From Pseudomonadota bacterium (GTDB lineage Bacteria; Pseudomonadota; Alphaproteobacteria; Caulobacterales; Caulobacteraceae): 8,453 nucleotides of DNA. The notes under the pieces were generated by a model. The model was not told where the DNA came from. It saw nothing but the letters and a program-made list of their open reading frames with translations, and ran no database searches. The stretch covers positions 1 to 8,453 of the forward strand of contig JAEXKM010000017.1 in the NCBI GenBank assembly GCA_023445705.1, given 5' to 3'. Positions 6,917 through 8,453 of this stretch are shown here, one piece after another; the stretch's first letter is position 1; every line of letters starts with the position of its first letter. The translations under genes and the position numbers were made by a program.

Positions 6917-7960
6917 TCAGCTCGCGACGCGCTCGGCGATCTGCACGGCGTTGAGCGCCGCGCCCTTCAGGAGCTGGTCGCCGACCACGAAGATGCTGAG
7001 AGTGCGGCCCGTCGGATCGGAGAGGTCGGCGCGGATGCGACCGACAAGAACGTCGTCGGCGCCCGAAGCCTCGTTCGGCATCGGGAAGTGGTTGCGCAAC
7101 GCATCGTTGACCAGCTTCACGCCCGGCGCCTCGGCGAGCCAGGCCTCGGCCTGGGCCGGGCTGACGGGGCGCTCGAACTCGACGGTCAGCGACATGGAGT
7201 GGGCGCGTAGGACCGGCACGCGCACGCAGGTGAAGGAGAGGCGCAGGTCCGGGGCGGCCATGATCTTGCGGATCTCTTCCATCGCCTTGAGCTCTTCGCC
7301 GTTGTAGCCGGTCTCGGCGTCGACCCCGGCGTTGTGGCTGAAGAGATTGAAGGCGTAGGGGTGCGGCAGGACCTTGGGCTCGTAGGCCTCGCCGGCCAGA
7401 TAGGCCGCGGTCGACTGTTCCAGCTCGGCCATGGCCGCCGCGCCGGCGCCGGAGGCGGACTGGTAGGTCGCGCCGATCACCCGCTGGATCGGGGTGTTGG
7501 CGTGCAGCGGCTGCAGGGCCATGACGGCGATGGCGGCCACGCAGTTGGGGTTGGCCACGATACGGGGCTGCTCGCCCAGCAGGGCGCCGTTCACTTCGGG
7601 CACCACCAGCGGGATTTCCGGCTGCATGCGGAAGGCCGAGGAGTTGTCGACGACGACGCAGCCCTTGGCCGCGGCGATGGGGGCGAACTCACGGCTGATG
7701 CTGGCCCCGGCCGAGAAGAGGGCGATGTCGACGCCGGTGAAGCTGTCGGCGGTGAGCGCCTCCACGGCCACCTGACGCCCCTGGAACTGGTAGGTGCGGC
7801 CGGCCGAGCGCGGCGAGGCCAGCAGCTTCAGCGAGCGGACCGGGAAGTTGCGGCGCTCAAGGCAGGCCATCAGCTCCACGCCGACGGCGCCGGTCGCGCC
7901 GACGATGGCGATGTTGAACAGGCGCTGGCCGGCGGGGCGGGCGACTTCGGTGGAAAGCAT
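6917..7960 (-). CDS. asd: Aspartate-semialdehyde dehydrogenase
   Basis: Asd reduces aspartyl-4-phosphate to aspartate-4-semialdehyde with NADPH, the branch point to lysine/diaminopimelate, threonine, methionine and isoleucine. The 347-residue protein has the NADP-binding motif VGATGAVG (20-27), VVVDNSSAFR (102-111) with VVPEVN after it, the active-site cysteine in NPNC (C140), TYQSASGAG (165-173) with the substrate-contact glutamine Q167, CVRVPV (245-250, R247) and the catalytic histidine in RAHSMS (H254). The residue after the catalytic Cys is Val, giving NCVAA where most relatives have NCST or NCT. The N-terminus is about 12 residues longer than in many relatives; the chosen ATG has GGAGA about 11 nt upstream. 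It is the first gene of a four-gene minus-strand cluster. Confidence 0.96.
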   Translation of the reverse strand: MLSTEVARPAGQRLFNIAIVGATGAVGVELMACLERRNFPVRSLKLLASPRSAGRTYQFQGRQVAVEALTADSFTGVDIALFSAGASISREFAPIAAAKGCVVVDNSSAFRMQPEIPLVVPEVNGALLGEQPRIVANPNCVAAIAVMALQPLHANTPIQRVIGATYQSASGAGAAAMAELEQSTAAYLAGEAYEPKVLPHPYAFNLFSHNAGVDAETGYNGEELKAMEEIRKIMAAPDLRLSFTCVRVPVLRAHSMSLTVEFERPVSPAQAEAWLAEAPGVKLVNDALRNHFPMPNEASGADDVLVGRIRADLSDPTGRTLSIFVVGDQLLKGAALNAVQIAERVAS

Positions 7961-8023
7961 GGCGTTATCGTCTCCGGGTTTGATGGTCCGGAAGACCGAG
8001 GCGCTCGCTTTTCAGATAATTGC

Positions 8024-8046
8024 GACCCCGGCCTTCCGGCGGGGTC
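8024..8046. other. 7-bp-stem inverted repeat upstream of asd
   Basis: GACCCCG (8024-8030) and CGGGGTC (8040-8046) form a perfect stem around a 9-nt loop. It lies 63 nt ahead of the asd ATG, so depending on the transcription start it could be a leader hairpin or a protein-binding site. There is no U-run on either side, so a classic terminator is not supported. Confidence 0.4.
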
Positions 8047-8084
8047 CTTGGGGTCTACGCTGCGTGCGCGCGCGAACCCCCAAG
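8047..8084. other. Second inverted repeat, CTTGGGG/CCCCAAG
   Basis: CTTGGGG (8047-8053) is complementary to CCCCAAG (8078-8084), separated by 24 nt that include an alternating GC run (about 8064-8074). It abuts the preceding inverted repeat, and GGGGTC recurs at 8041 and 8050, so competing folds are possible. No function can be assigned. Confidence 0.3.
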
Positions 8085-8100
8085 CCCCGCGGGCATGGTG

Positions 8101-8120
8101 GTTTTAATCGCGCTTTTAAT
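8101..8120. promoter_or_regulatory. Tandem TTTTAAT repeats in the asd-exoD intergenic region
   Basis: TTTTAAT occurs at 8102-8108 and again at 8114-8120, 12 bp apart, in a GC-rich setting. GTTTTAAT at 8101-8108 is identical to 799-806 in the other divergent intergenic region. A binding site or an AT-rich promoter part is plausible. The matching proper -35/-10 pair is not visible. Confidence 0.3.
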
Positions 8121-8160
8121 GGTCGAACGACGCATGGCGCTCCGATATGGCAAAGACACC

Positions 8161-8184
8161 CGGCTTGTAAACCGCCGATTTTCG
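8161..8184. promoter_or_regulatory. Motif related to 783-806, upstream of the exoD-like gene
   Basis: CGGCTTGTAAACCGCC followed by GATTTTCG aligns with the string at 783-806 with one inserted base and few substitutions. It lies about 60 nt before the exoD-like ATG, in the position of a promoter or operator. The shared role is inferred from two copies only. Confidence 0.3.
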
Positions 8185-8242
8185 TTCACATCCATTTGAG
8201 CGGACGTGCGTTGAGCCATCTGCGGCTTAGCGGAAGGGGACG

Positions 8243-8453
8243 ATGGAAGCGGAGAGCGATCGCTCGATCTCGGAGATCCTGCGGGAGCTTTGCGAGGAAG
8301 ACAGCGTCCGGATCGGGGACATCATCGATCGCTTCGGGGGCCGTGCGTTCGGCGCCCTGATGTTCGTTTTCGCCATTCCGAACCTGTTGCCGCTGCCGCC
8401 GGGATCTTCGACCGTGCTCGGCGCGCCGCTGCTGCTGCTCACTCCCCAATTAG
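8243..8453 (+). CDS. ExoD-family (exopolysaccharide synthesis) membrane protein, partial N-terminus
   Basis: The frame opens at ATG 8243 after GGAAGGGGA (8232-8240), a good ribosome binding site, and remains open for 70 codons to the right edge; the last base begins the next codon. The visible protein has a short acidic N-terminal helix (residues 1-25, MEAESDRSISEILRELCEED), then RIGDIIDRFGGRAFGALMF and the hydrophobic FAIPNLLPLPPGSSTVLGAP with TPQL after it. The FGGRAFG and IPNLLPLPPGSS patterns are typical of ExoD proteins (about 200 residues, several membrane segments), first linked to exopolysaccharide production and alkali tolerance in rhizobia. Biochemical function is not established for the family. 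The gene is divergent from asd. About two thirds of the protein lies outside the window. Confidence 0.88.
   Translation, partial: MEAESDRSISEILRELCEEDSVRIGDIIDRFGGRAFGALMFVFAIPNLLPLPPGSSTVLGAPLLLLTPQL

Noticed and set aside
7992..8020. GATAAT at 8015-8020 as a plus-strand -10 box
   Set aside because: No convincing -35 at 16-18 nt upstream, and it would give the exoD-like gene a leader of over 200 nt.
8061..8074. Alternating GC run, considered as a Z-DNA-prone or replication-related site
   Set aside because: Very short, and such runs are common in DNA of this base composition; no AT-rich unwinding element or DnaA-box cluster was seen.
7334..8360. Overlapping plus-strand open frames over asd and its upstream region
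   Set aside because: Antisense to the Asd catalytic core and then crossing intergenic DNA into a different frame of the exoD-like gene; no recognisable protein.

Overview
The window is GC-rich, gene-dense chromosomal DNA in which third codon positions are almost all G or C. Gene content and protein style point to an alphaproteobacterium, most likely of the Caulobacterales (Caulobacter/Phenylobacterium group). The best evidence is a GST-fold protein that closely resembles FzlA, the FtsZ-binding division regulator of Caulobacter, and a long palindromic intergenic repeat of the alphaproteobacterial type. I see no tRNA, rRNA, CRISPR array, insertion sequence, phage gene or sign of recent transfer.

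Layout: (1) positions 1-736, minus strand: N-terminal part of a saccharopine dehydrogenase-like NAD(P)-binding oxidoreductase that runs off the left edge. (2) 737-939: divergent intergenic region with candidate control motifs. (3) 940-3911, plus strand: a likely operon of a GPH-family (MelB-like) cation symporter, a crotonase-fold acyl-CoA enzyme and a glutathione S-transferase-like protein; the last two genes share one base. (4) 3912-4089: intergenic DNA between convergent operons, mostly a 106-bp imperfect palindrome. (5) 4090-7960, minus strand: four tightly packed genes transcribed in the order asd (aspartate-semialdehyde dehydrogenase), a FieF-like cation diffusion facilitator, fzlA-like, and queG (epoxyqueuosine reductase), with gaps of 43 and 17 nt and then a 20-nt overlap. 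(6) 7961-8242: divergent intergenic region with hairpins and AT-rich repeats. (7) 8243-8453, plus strand: N-terminus of an ExoD-family membrane protein cut by the right edge.

The plus-strand operon suggests uptake plus CoA-ester and electrophile metabolism, but the substrate cannot be read from sequence. The minus-strand cluster is functionally mixed: amino-acid and cell-wall precursor supply (Asd makes the precursor of diaminopimelate, lysine, threonine and methionine), divalent metal efflux, control of constriction, and tRNA modification. All intact genes belong to known families. I do not see a clearly undescribed system. The points most worth a second look are the fzlA/queG overlap, the long palindrome, active-site substitutions in the crotonase and Asd, and motifs shared by the two divergent intergenic regions.
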